DNA of 64,000 nucleotides from GCA-2746795 sp963747345. GTDB taxonomy: Bacteria; Chloroflexota; Anaerolineae; Promineifilales; Promineifilaceae. Location of the stretch: assembly GCA_963747345.1 (NCBI GenBank), contig CAVVFA010000009.1, positions 310,001 through 374,000 of the forward strand. The letters are read 5' to 3'. Position numbers and translations under genes: made by a program. Numbering within the stretch: the first letter of the stretch is position 1; the number at the start of each line of letters is the position of its first letter. Positions 1 to 7,391 of the stretch are shown here, piece after piece. Below the pieces are notes generated by a model. The model was not told where the DNA came from and did not search any database. It worked only from the letters and a program-made list of their open reading frames with translations.

Positions 1-1
1 G

Positions 2-542
2 AAATCGACGCTGCTCACCTTGCTGCTCCGGTTTTGGGAATGGGATGAGGGAGAGATTGTGCTAAACGGCCGTTCCCTGCGTGAATACAATCCTGACGAC
101 ATTCGCGCTTGTTTTAGTGTCGTGTCACAGCGGGCACATTTGTTCAACGCCTCCATTTACGACAATTTGCGGCTGGCAAATCCACAAGCAGACGAAGAAA
201 CAATTATCGCCGCCGCCCAACAAGCGCAGCTTGCACGAGTTTGTCAGCCACCTGCCAGATGGCTACCAGACACAGGTTGGCAGCTTGGGCCGCCAACTCA
301 GCGGCGGCGAGCAGCGGCGGCTGACAATCGCCCAAGCCATCCTCAAAAATGCGCCGATTCTCATCCTCGATGAGCCAACAGCAAACCTTGATGTCGTCAC
401 GGAAAAACAGGTGATGGAAACGCTGCTCTCCGTGGCCGAAAATCGCGCCGTTTTGTTGGTGACGCACAGACCAGTGGGCCTGGCAGATATGGATGAGGTG
501 TGGGAAATGGAAAACGGCCGTTTTGTCACTAAACTTACCTAG
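2..542 (+). CDS. cydC: CydC-like thiol-reductant ABC exporter, ATPase C-terminal part (partial, frameshifted)
   Basis: This is the 3' end of an ABC exporter whose fused membrane-ATPase subunit is cut by the window edge. The first codons give the end of Walker A (K-S-T-L-L). The Q-loop region VVSQRAHLFN follows, then the ABC signature LSGGEQRR, Walker B ILILDEPTANLD and the H-loop VTHR. The LLRFW...GEI and SQR.HLFN wording is typical of CydC, which with CydD exports cysteine/glutathione for cytochrome bd assembly; this is family inference. Reading continues only if one base is removed near 229-231 (AAQQAQL joins HEFVSHLPDGY). That is a one-base frameshift, probably an assembly indel. The end carries one AACGGCCGTT copy read as ENGRF. 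Confidence 0.8.
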
Positions 543-670
543 CAACCTGTCGGAAAAATCAGAAAAAGAAATTCTTGCAACGAATTCTCGCTAATTTTCA
601 CTATTTTCGGTTTTAATTCGTGCAAATTCGCGTTAATTCGTTGCTAAACTTTCATTCTCCGACAAACTGC
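541..670. repeat. Nested inverted repeat downstream of cydC
   Basis: Directly after the cydC stop, outer arms TGTCGGA (548-554) and TCCGACA (658-664) enclose inner arms GCAACGAATT (577-586) and AATTCGTTGC (635-644). The A+T-rich interior repeats AATTCGCG-like words. There is no gene. It could be a transcription terminator region or a small non-autonomous element. Confidence 0.6.
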
Positions 671-689
671 TAGTTTGACAATGTTGTAT

Positions 690-830
690 TCATGCGCCAC
701 AAGCGCCAGGGAATGAATTCCCAGGCTAAACAGGGAAGTATACTCAAGCATACTCTGCCCGCGACGTGCTGACAGCGCTGACAGTCTGCTTGAGCAGACT
801 TTTTGTGGCAGCTACCGAATTCATTCGGTG
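690..830. repeat. Multi-hairpin REP-like element
   Basis: A run of tight hairpins with 2-4 nt loops: GGGAAT-GA-ATTCCC (709-722), an imperfect AGTATAC-TCAA-GCATACT (738-755), AGTCTGC-TTGA-GCAGACT followed by T's (783-804), and ACCGAAT-TC-ATTCGGT (814-829). An outer pair GCCACAA (696-702) / TTGTGGC (803-809) closes most of it. This style is typical of REP/RAYT-mobilised intergenic elements, and a RAYT gene lies at 56.1 kb. The third hairpin with its T-tract could also terminate transcription. Confidence 0.55.
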
Positions 831-964
831 GTCTCCAGATACGATTCCCCTATACCGGCTCACATTGTCTGCCAAACCAGGCCATATCAGTTACAATCTT
901 GACTATAAAACCTTTTGAAATGCGTGCCCAATTGGACACACAATAACCATATGGAGGAAACAAA

Positions 965-2681
965 ATGAAAAACAAAAGCAAGTTACTAGTATTGATTCTC
1001 GTTTTAATACTGGGGGTGCTGGTAACCAGCGCTTTAGCACAAGATGAGGATTTGGGGGAAACGGCCGTTGACGCCACAACCCCAAATTACATCGAAACCA
1101 TAAAAGTAGAACCCTTAGCAACTGGACAAACCCAGGTAACAACACGTATTTTCGCAGATCGCGCCACATTCATCTCTTCCGGCAATCCAAATACAATTTA
1201 CGGTTCCTGGGGCGACATGTATTTTGGTTATCAGCCAGGCGCCTTCGGAGCAATGCGGCCGTTTCTTCGCTTCCCTGTCAATCAATTGCCTTCTGGCGCC
1301 ACCATTACCAATGCGACCTTCAACATCTATTTAATATCGGTAGAAGACACCCAAAGCCGCCAATATAATGCGTATACGGTATCCAGTGACTGGCAAGATG
1401 GCAGCCTTGTATGGAACAATCAACCCGGTCGCAGCAGCACCGTCGCTTTCAATGCAAACCTGAGTGATACAACTGGTGTCTACCACTCTACAAATGCCAC
1501 CAGCTTAACCCAAAATTGGTACAGCAACCCGAGCAGCAATTTTGGCCTTGAAATAGTAGGTGAAGAACAAGGCACCAACAACGTTCGGCGATACAGTTCC
1601 AATGGCAGCCTTAATGCCCCTTTCCTAGAAGTAACCTACACCACCAATTCCACCCCACCCGCAGCATGGATTACCACCATCTCTCCCTTTGTGAATACAA
1701 ACGGTACCAATTGGACATCTCCCCATTTCAACATCGCCATGGTCTGCCACCGACTTCAGTGGCACTGGAATCAGATGGTATGACATGTATTACACCGGCA
1801 ATAATGGCAGCAACTGGATTATTGGACAGGCTCAAGTAACCCATACCAGCACCCAATTCGGCCCCTTAATCAACGGCACAACCTATGGCTTTTACGTTCG
1901 CGCCCGCGATAATTCAGGGTTAGAAGGCGCGGTACCTTCCGGTTCTGGCAGCATTCAAAAAACCGTCACTATTGATGGTGCGGCTCCCGTCGTTTCTATT
2001 GCACCTCTACCACCACACACCGACGCCACAGGACAAACGCTTACTTGGACAGGCGGCACAGATTTTGGTTCCGGCATTCTAAATTACGATGTGCAAGGGC
2101 GTGACGCAGGCGGCACTTGGGTTGATCTACTATCTGCCACGACTGCAACTTCACATCATGTGCAAGGTGGTACAAACGGTACTACCTATGAGTTCCGCGC
2201 CCGTGGGCGGGATAGAGTCGGTAATGTACCCGATTGGAATACAGTTCCCACCACCTCTACAACCGTATGGCTGGAACCAACAGCCTTTATCCTTGGTTTC
2301 AATTCACCTAACATCAATTCGATTGGTGTTTACTCAAAGGATCCTGCTGGACCAGAAAACGGCGACAACTTCACAGTATTATGGGCTGGTGATGCCGCCC
2401 CTAATACCAGCATTGTCGGCTTTGATCTTCGTTACCAGAAACCGGGCAATTCTACCTGGTTCGCCTGGCAAACCAATGTGCAAACAACATCTGCCAGTTT
2501 TATAATGACAGCTGATACAACCGAATTCCCAGATGGTATTTACACCTTCCAGGTAAAAGCGAAAGATTCAGCCGGTCAAGAAGGGGAATATCGCGAAGAA
2601 ACACAGGGTACAATCATCGTTGACCGTGAAGCCCCGTGGATGACTGAAAACCAACTCTATATGCCCATCATTTTTAAATAG
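965..2681 (+). CDS. Secreted DNRLRE-domain protein with FnIII-like repeats (frameshifted)
   Basis: An exported, probably cell-surface protein of unknown ligand. It starts at an ATG preceded by GGAGGAAAC and has a clear Sec signal peptide (MKNKSK, a hydrophobic run, then a cut near SALA-Q). Residues of about 55-230 resemble the DNRLRE/CBM96-type beta domain (DRATFISSGNPNTIYGSWGD, FLRFPVNQLPSGATI, SLVWNNQP). The second half has two or three fibronectin III/Ig-like repeats (YDVQGRDAGGTWVDL, TYEFRARGRDRVGN). The last residues, LYMPIIFK, resemble the conserved hydrophobic tail of many Chloroflexota secreted proteins. One extra base near 1739 breaks the frame (FNIA joins WSATDFSGTGIRWYDMYY). It is followed by a strong terminator. 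Confidence 0.72.
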
Positions 2682-2712
2682 AAAATGGTAGGCACGCAAG
2701 ATAATAGGTAAC

Positions 2713-2760
2713 AAAAGACCTCTGAGGTTTCTGTGACAGTAGAATCCCAGAGGTCTTTTT
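2713..2760 (+). terminator. Intrinsic terminator after the secreted protein gene
   Basis: AAAAGACCTCTG (2713-2724) pairs with CAGAGGTCTTTTT (2748-2760), giving a stable stem ending in five T's 32 bases after the stop codon. Confidence 0.85.
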
Positions 2761-2798
2761 GTATGGCTGCAAAATCAGAAAGGTGTGGCGGGTTCCTA

Positions 2799-3263
2799 TT
2801 ATCTTTCTGACAAATAGGGTATGTAGTGGGGGCGTTGGGGGGAATCCTTAAGGCTGCGTGCCTCGGTGGCTAAGGCGGCGATGGTGATGCTTTGCAGTTC
2901 CGCTATGAGTGAATTTTGCAAGCGTCCCCACAGCCCATGCCCAGGGCAAATGACATCACGCGGACATTCCCTCGGTCGGATTAAGCAGGAGTTCAAACAA
3001 ACGGATCCTTCCACCGCTTCTGCCACTTCCAGTAATGAAATGTCTTTGGGTGTTCGGGCTAAAGCAACCCCACCCTGTGCGCCGGCAAAGGTTCGTACGA
3101 GTTCACCTTTCACCAAGTCTGCTGTTATTTTGTGGAGGAATGCTTTGGGAACGGCCGTTTTCCGTGACAACTCCCTCGCAGACAAACAATCACCGGGGTC
3201 TAGCTGCCCCAACTCAATCATAATACGCATAGCATAATCCATACGCCGTGTCACTTGAAACAT
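2799..3263 (-). CDS. Rrf2-family transcriptional regulator with Fe-S ligand cysteines
   Basis: A 154-residue Rrf2/IscR/NsrR-type repressor. The N-terminal winged helix (MFQVTRRMDYAMRIMIELG, then a recognition helix PKAFLHKITADLVKGELV) is followed by the wing GAQGGVALARTPKDISLLEV. C93, C100, C106 and H109 (CPGH) are spaced like the [2Fe-2S]/[4Fe-4S] ligands of IscR and NsrR; C89 is additional. A cluster-dependent response to iron, NO or oxygen is therefore likely, but the signal is not decided by sequence. It is transcribed away from the DUF3307 gene across a spacer that contains the TGAC-N4-GTCA site at 3339. Confidence 0.85.
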   Translation of the reverse strand: MFQVTRRMDYAMRIMIELGQLDPGDCLSARELSRKTAVPKAFLHKITADLVKGELVRTFAGAQGGVALARTPKDISLLEVAEAVEGSVCLNSCLIRPRECPRDVICPGHGLWGRLQNSLIAELQSITIAALATEARSLKDSPQRPHYIPYLSER

Positions 3264-3338
3264 AAACTTTTCCTATCGTAGACTCATTCAGTCGATATTC
3301 TTCTCCACAATTTACGCCACAACCACCAAAAACCCTAG

Positions 3339-3350
3339 TGACATTCGTCA
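3339..3350. promoter_or_regulatory. TGAC-ATTC-GTCA palindrome in a divergent promoter region
   Basis: A Crp/Fnr-style dyad between the divergent rrf2 and DUF3307 genes. The same core, GTGACATTCGTCAT, recurs at 60957-60968 upstream of the oxidoreductase operon. The binding protein is unknown; the Crp/Fnr protein at 4390 is one candidate. Confidence 0.35.
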
Positions 3351-3522
3351 TCTAAACAGCCAATAAAACTCACACAACAGCCATTACGTCTACAAAAAGT
3401 GGAAAAAGCAGGATTGAAATGATGGTTTCAGTTCCGTTGTGACATATTTCACAGCAACCCCATTCAAAAAACTGTACCCTATTTCCATACAACAAATTCT
3501 TTATGAAACAGGAAGGTGCGTA

Positions 3523-4215
3523 ATGGTTATAGCAATGATTCTGGCACATCTCGTAGCAGACTACGTTTTACAATGGGACAAATTAGCCGCCTGGAAAAGC
3601 AGATCGCTAAAAGGTGTAATGGCCCACTGCGCCATCGTTTTTAGTGTTACATTCCTGTTTGCCCTACCCTTTGACCCATTTTGGTGGCAAGGCGTTCTAT
3701 TCATCAGTGCCACCCATCTTTTCATCGACGCCATCCAGTTGGTTGTAAAACTGCCCGTTCCCGCATTGGCCCGCTTTTTGCTAGACCAACTGGCCCATTT
3801 TACAATCATTTTTTCAGCGCTTGCAGTCGGCGGCTATCTGCCGGTTGCTTCCATGACCACTGGGCTTGCGGCCGCCACACAAAGCGAACAAATCATGCTT
3901 TTTGTTCTGGGTTATGCGTTCGTCACAATGCCTGCCTGGGTATTGGTGAAATTCACAGCCTACGGGTTTGTGCAAGGCACAGCACCAGAATTCCCAGGGC
4001 GAACGAACAAATATGTGGAGATTCTGGAACGGGTTCTCATCACCACCTTTGTGCTGCTCGGTCAATATTTCCTGGTGCCGCTAGTCATCCTGCCCAGGTT
4101 GTTTACCGAATGGCCTGACGTACAGAAAAACGGCAATACAACATTGTATTTAATGGAATTATTATCGAGTATCACCTTGGCGGTTGTCATTGGGCTGCTA
4201 CTCAAGCAAATCTAA
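3523..4215 (+). CDS. DUF3307 family membrane protein
   Basis: A polytopic inner-membrane protein of 230 residues and unknown function. The ATG at 3523 is chosen because AGGAAGG lies 6 bases upstream; an earlier in-frame ATG at 3439 has no such site. The N-terminus ILAHLVADYVLQWDKLAAWK, with HLVADYVLQ, matches the DUF3307 core (L-x-H-x-x-x-D-F-x-L-Q). The segment THLFIDAIQL and then a charged LLDQLAHF follow. At least five hydrophobic segments are visible, the last being the extreme C-terminus (SSITLAVVIGLLL). In other bacteria this family is sometimes beside SatD-like genes; no such neighbour is seen here. A heptad-hairpin repeat begins right at the stop codon. Confidence 0.75.
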   Translation: MVIAMILAHLVADYVLQWDKLAAWKSRSLKGVMAHCAIVFSVTFLFALPFDPFWWQGVLFISATHLFIDAIQLVVKLPVPALARFLLDQLAHFTIIFSALAVGGYLPVASMTTGLAAATQSEQIMLFVLGYAFVTMPAWVLVKFTAYGFVQGTAPEFPGRTNKYVEILERVLITTFVLLGQYFLVPLVILPRLFTEWPDVQKNGNTTLYLMELLSSITLAVVIGLLLKQI

Positions 4216-4328
4216 GCACTTGTAAAACAAACTCCGCGTTTTGGGAGATTAGAGATTAGAGATTGTGCTGCTTTAATCTCCAATCTCTAATCTCTGATAA
4301 ATTGCGGTTTTATTTTTTGACAGCTTCT
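4216..4328. repeat. Heptad hairpin repeat, copy 1 (inverted relative to 26190-26312)
   Basis: Tandem heptads of the GAGATTA/GAGATTG type followed by a spacer (GTGCTGCTTTA) and their complement. Flanks are CACTTGTAAAACAA...CTCCGCGTTTT on the left and TAAATTGCGGTTTTATTTTTT-GACAGCTTCT on the right. The reverse complement of 26190-26312 matches almost base for base except for the number of heptads, so this is a true dispersed element about 110-120 bp long. Confidence 0.85.
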
Positions 4329-4345
4329 AATAAAGTTAGCATAAC
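4317..4345 (+). promoter_or_regulatory. Probable sigma-70 promoter for the Crp/Fnr gene
   Basis: TTGACA (4317-4322), a 17-base spacer and CATAAC (4340-4345) lie 45 bases before the start codon. The -35 box is the edge of the heptad repeat element, so the element may have supplied it. Confidence 0.4.
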
Positions 4346-4389
4346 CATAAGCGTTCAGTTCTTATCGAATATCAAAGGCGGAACTTATC

Positions 4390-5076
4390 ATGAATCACAT
4401 CACATTTCTAAAACAAACAGTTCTGTTTAGTAACATACCAGACTCTGATCTACGCCAGATCAGTCGAGATATTGTCGAACGGCGCTTCGAGGCAGGTGAG
4501 GTTATCTTTCACGAAGGTGATTCTGGTCAGCACATGTATTTGGTCAAAACTGGGTCGGTACGTATTTTTGTGAATGGTCTGGATGGCAGTGAAACGTCTG
4601 TGATTTTGGTAGGGAGTGTCGGCCAACTATTTGGCGAACTGGCTGTGATTGATGGCCTACCGCGCTCCGCAACGGCCGTTGCCATGGCCCCCACTATTCT
4701 CTGCACACTCAACCGGGAAACGTTTCGCGCCCACATACGCCGTTACCCTCAATTTGGTCTCAATTTCATGAACGCACTCAGCACCCGAGTCCGCTACAAC
4801 ACCATGCAAATGGATAGTTTTGCGTCGCTAGGTGTTTCCCAGCGGCTCGCCCGTAAATTGATGGAATTGGCGCAAACGTATGGGCACGCACAGTCAGATG
4901 GGGTGCATATCGACATGACGCTCACCCAAAGCGACTTAGCCAGTTTGATTGGCGCGACCAGAGAGAGTATCAACAAAAACCTGCGCAATTTCCGACAACA
5001 GCAATGGATTAACATGGAGCAAGGTCATATCACCATCTTGGATCCAGATGCGCTGCGGGCGCAAGTGGCGGCGTAA
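4390..5076 (+). CDS. Crp/Fnr family transcriptional regulator
   Basis: A 228-residue cyclic-nucleotide-type regulator. Residues of about 12-125 form the cNMP-binding jelly roll (GEVIFHEGDSGQHMYLVKTG), with the phosphate-binding cassette FGELAVIDGLPRSATAVA intact, so cAMP or a similar ligand is plausible. Residues of about 150-220 are the Crp-type winged helix (LTQSDLASLIGATRESINKN). There is no N-terminal cysteine cluster, so it is not a classical Fe-S FNR. Its regulon is unknown; the TGAC-N4-GTCA sites in the window are candidate targets. The start ATG follows AAGGCGGAA. It is convergent with the HMG-CoA lyase gene. Confidence 0.88.
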   Translation: MNHITFLKQTVLFSNIPDSDLRQISRDIVERRFEAGEVIFHEGDSGQHMYLVKTGSVRIFVNGLDGSETSVILVGSVGQLFGELAVIDGLPRSATAVAMAPTILCTLNRETFRAHIRRYPQFGLNFMNALSTRVRYNTMQMDSFASLGVSQRLARKLMELAQTYGHAQSDGVHIDMTLTQSDLASLIGATRESINKNLRNFRQQQWINMEQGHITILDPDALRAQVAA

Positions 5077-5085
5077 CAGCATCAA

Positions 5086-5124
5086 CCCTCTCGCCCAACC
5101 CTCTCCCCAGAGTGGGCGAGGGAG
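5086..5124. terminator. Hairpin between convergent crp/fnr-like and mvaB genes
   Basis: CTCGCCCA (5090-5097) pairs with TGGGCGAG (5113-5120), with further C/G-rich pairing outside. Its place between two converging stop codons suggests bidirectional termination, although no T-tract is present. Confidence 0.45.
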
Positions 5125-5138
5125 CGTTCTGTCAAGCC

Positions 5139-6071
5139 TTAATTGAACACAACGGCGGGTTCATCATTGCACACGCTTTCCCACCACTGCCGCACACGCC
5201 CCCCAATGGGACGGCCAACCCACTGCTCCATGTCATAAACAATCTGCCACAGCTTGCGAAAATCGACACCGCTGCCCAAACCCAATTTGTAGGCCAAGAA
5301 GACGAGGTCTTCTGTCGCTAGATTTCCGGCCGCGCCAGGGGCAAACGGACAGCCGCCCAATCCCCCGATGCTGCTATCAAAAATGCGCACCCCAGCCTGC
5401 ATGGCGGTGGTGGCATTGGCTAAGCCAATCGCCTGGGTATCGTGCAAATGTACGGCCAACCGACTCATGTCCAAACGCCTGCCGAGGTTTTCCATCAACT
5501 TTCCCACAGCCAATGGACTCGCGTGGCCGATAGTGTCGGCCAGGGCGAGTTCATCAATGTCTAGTTCCCAAATGCGTTCAGCAACGGCCGTTGTCTTCCA
5601 TAAATCAATCACTCCTTCAAACGGGCAGACCCAGGCAGTCATCACATAAACGCGCGTCCAAATGCCGTCCCGTTTCGCGCGGGACACGAGCGCCTGGGTT
5701 GTGGCAAAGGCTTCTTGGGAAGAACGACGGGTATTGCGCTGGCTAAAGGTATCACTCACCGCCACGCCGAAGGCCATCGCGGTGCAACCGGCGGCAATCG
5801 CCCGGTCGTAGCCCCGCTCATTGAAAACGAGACCGATGAATTGGACATCAGTGGACTTGTGTTGGGAAACGGCCGTTTGCATCACCACATCCGCATCAGC
5901 CATTTGCGGCACAGCCTGCGGATGCACAAAACTTGTCAACTCAATGTGCTGTAAGCCAGCCGCCACCAACCTATCGACTAATTGATGCTTTTTTGTGGTA
6001 TCAATGGCCGTCGGTTCATTTTGTAAACCATCTCGCGGGCCTACCTCATAAATCTTAATGAATTCGCTCAT
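5139..6071 (-). CDS. mvaB: Hydroxymethylglutaryl-CoA lyase
   Basis: A 310-residue HMGL-type aldolase that cleaves 3-hydroxy-3-methylglutaryl-CoA to acetoacetate and acetyl-CoA, the last step of leucine degradation. The TIM-barrel start IYEVGPRDGLQNE carries the catalytic Arg-Asp. The barrel ends with metal ligands AVHLHDTQAIGLAN, and the HMG-CoA lyase signature GGLGGCPFAPGAAGNLATED includes the catalytic cysteine. Length is standard for bacterial MvaB/YngG. No other leucine-degradation gene is adjacent, but the branched-chain-type 2-oxoacid:ferredoxin oxidoreductase at 61-63.6 kb could act upstream in the same pathway. Three exact palindrome or near-palindrome copies lie in the gene. Confidence 0.9.
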   Translation of the reverse strand: MSEFIKIYEVGPRDGLQNEPTAIDTTKKHQLVDRLVAAGLQHIELTSFVHPQAVPQMADADVVMQTAVSQHKSTDVQFIGLVFNERGYDRAIAAGCTAMAFGVAVSDTFSQRNTRRSSQEAFATTQALVSRAKRDGIWTRVYVMTAWVCPFEGVIDLWKTTAVAERIWELDIDELALADTIGHASPLAVGKLMENLGRRLDMSRLAVHLHDTQAIGLANATTAMQAGVRIFDSSIGGLGGCPFAPGAAGNLATEDLVFLAYKLGLGSGVDFRKLWQIVYDMEQWVGRPIGGRVRQWWESVCNDEPAVVFN

Positions 6072-6455
6072 CGCAGTTCAACTTGTGGGAGGGGGAATGG
6101 GGGGTATGACATGAAGAACTCCCGTTTCCCACCATACCGATCAGTCATCGTCCCTCGTAGTCTACCATAGAAAACTTGCATCTTTACTGAGAGGCTTGTG
6201 ATATACTTTTATCGATTTATACAAGCAAATTCCCACACAATAATCGGAAACGCCAACATGACAACATGCCAACTAATCGGTGGATGCATGACTGAGTTAC
6301 TCGCGGCATGACTTTGACACCATTCACAAAACGGCCGTTCTATGAAACAATAGCAGCAATTCTAGGAAATCTAGGGTAACAACCAAAAGATTCAGTACAT
6401 TTTCACAGACACGTCCATTCTTTTCTGGCAAAATAAGGAATCGCTAGGAGTAATC
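6072..6455. other. 384-bp divergent intergenic region
   Basis: This lies between mvaB (leftward) and the phnD-like gene (rightward). It contains one AACGGCCGTT copy near 6333 and a TATACT -10-like box at 6202 after TTGCAT, with a poor 20-base spacing. I see no ORF, hairpin element or riboswitch that I can support. Confidence 0.4.
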
Positions 6456-7391
6456 ATGAAACATTCAAAAATTCGTTTTTTCGTCCCACTCATTTTAATT
6501 GCCCTATTGGCAGCATGTACAACCACCCAGCCCACCGTCACAGAAACCGTCATCGAGAATGAAGCAGGTGTCGCGCTGGTCATCGGCGACATCTCCGACG
6601 AGCCAGCAGAAACCATCAAAGGCACCCAGCCCCTCGCCGATTATCTCGCGGCCCAATTAGCCGACCAGGGCATTTCGCATGGCGAAGTCAAAATCGCCCC
6701 CGATTTAGACACCATGATCAAATGGATGAAAGATGGAGAAGTAGACATCTATTTCGACAGCCCCTATCCAGCCCTCGTCATCAGCCAAGAAGCCGGAGCT
6801 ACCCCCATTCTCCGGCGCTTAAAGTATGGCGTCGATCAATACCACTCTGTTTTCATCTCCAAAACAGATTCGGATTTGGCTGAACTGGCAGACTTGCAAG
6901 GGGAAATGGTGGCCTTTGAAGAAGCATTTTCCACCTCCAGTTACATGCTGCCCCTCGCTTTTTTGATTGAACATAATATGAATCCTACGCTAAAAAGCAG
7001 TCTGGAAACGGCCGTTTCCCCAGATGAAGTAGGCTACGTATTCAGCACCGCCGACAACACCACCATCCAATGGATCATCAGCGGTAAAGTGCCAGTTGGC
7101 GTCATTGATAACGTCACCTTTGGGCGGCTGCCAGAAGAAACACAAGCAGAACTCAAGATCATTGCCGAAACAGAAGATGTGCCGCGCCAACTCGTCCTCG
7201 TAAGTTCAGATTTATCAGAGCCGTTAATCGCCGCTATCAAACAAAAGTTGTTGGCAATGGAAGAAAACGAAGCAGGGCAAGAAGCACTCGAGATTTTCTT
7301 GACCACCAAATTCGACGAATTTCCCGACGGTGCGAAAAAATCATTAGAACGCATGGGGGAACTCTACGCGCTCGTACAAAATGCAAAATGA
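6456..7391 (+). CDS. PhnD-like phosphate/phosphonate-type substrate-binding lipoprotein
   Basis: A 311-residue periplasmic binding protein of the PhnD/PtxB type (cluster F-like, two lobes). The N-terminus MKHSKIRFF...LLAAC is a lipobox, so the mature protein is lipid-anchored at Cys21. Lobe motifs include VALVIGDISDEPAETIKGTQP, the DIYFDSPYPALVISQEAGA segment and LQGEMVAFEEAFSTSSYMLPL, all characteristic of PhnD. The start is preceded by CTAGGAGTAATC. No transporter permease or ATPase follows. Instead the stop overlaps the start of a hybrid sensor kinase by 4 bases (ATGA), which suggests the protein works as the ligand-binding partner of that kinase rather than in uptake. The ligand is unknown. 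Confidence 0.82.
   Translation: MKHSKIRFFVPLILIALLAACTTTQPTVTETVIENEAGVALVIGDISDEPAETIKGTQPLADYLAAQLADQGISHGEVKIAPDLDTMIKWMKDGEVDIYFDSPYPALVISQEAGATPILRRLKYGVDQYHSVFISKTDSDLAELADLQGEMVAFEEAFSTSSYMLPLAFLIEHNMNPTLKSSLETAVSPDEVGYVFSTADNTTIQWIISGKVPVGVIDNVTFGRLPEETQAELKIIAETEDVPRQLVLVSSDLSEPLIAAIKQKLLAMEENEAGQEALEIFLTTKFDEFPDGAKKSLERMGELYALVQNAK

Noticed and set aside
5112..5321. 69-residue ORF over the mvaB 3' end
   Set aside because: It overlaps the well-supported mvaB gene on the opposite strand and has low-complexity content.
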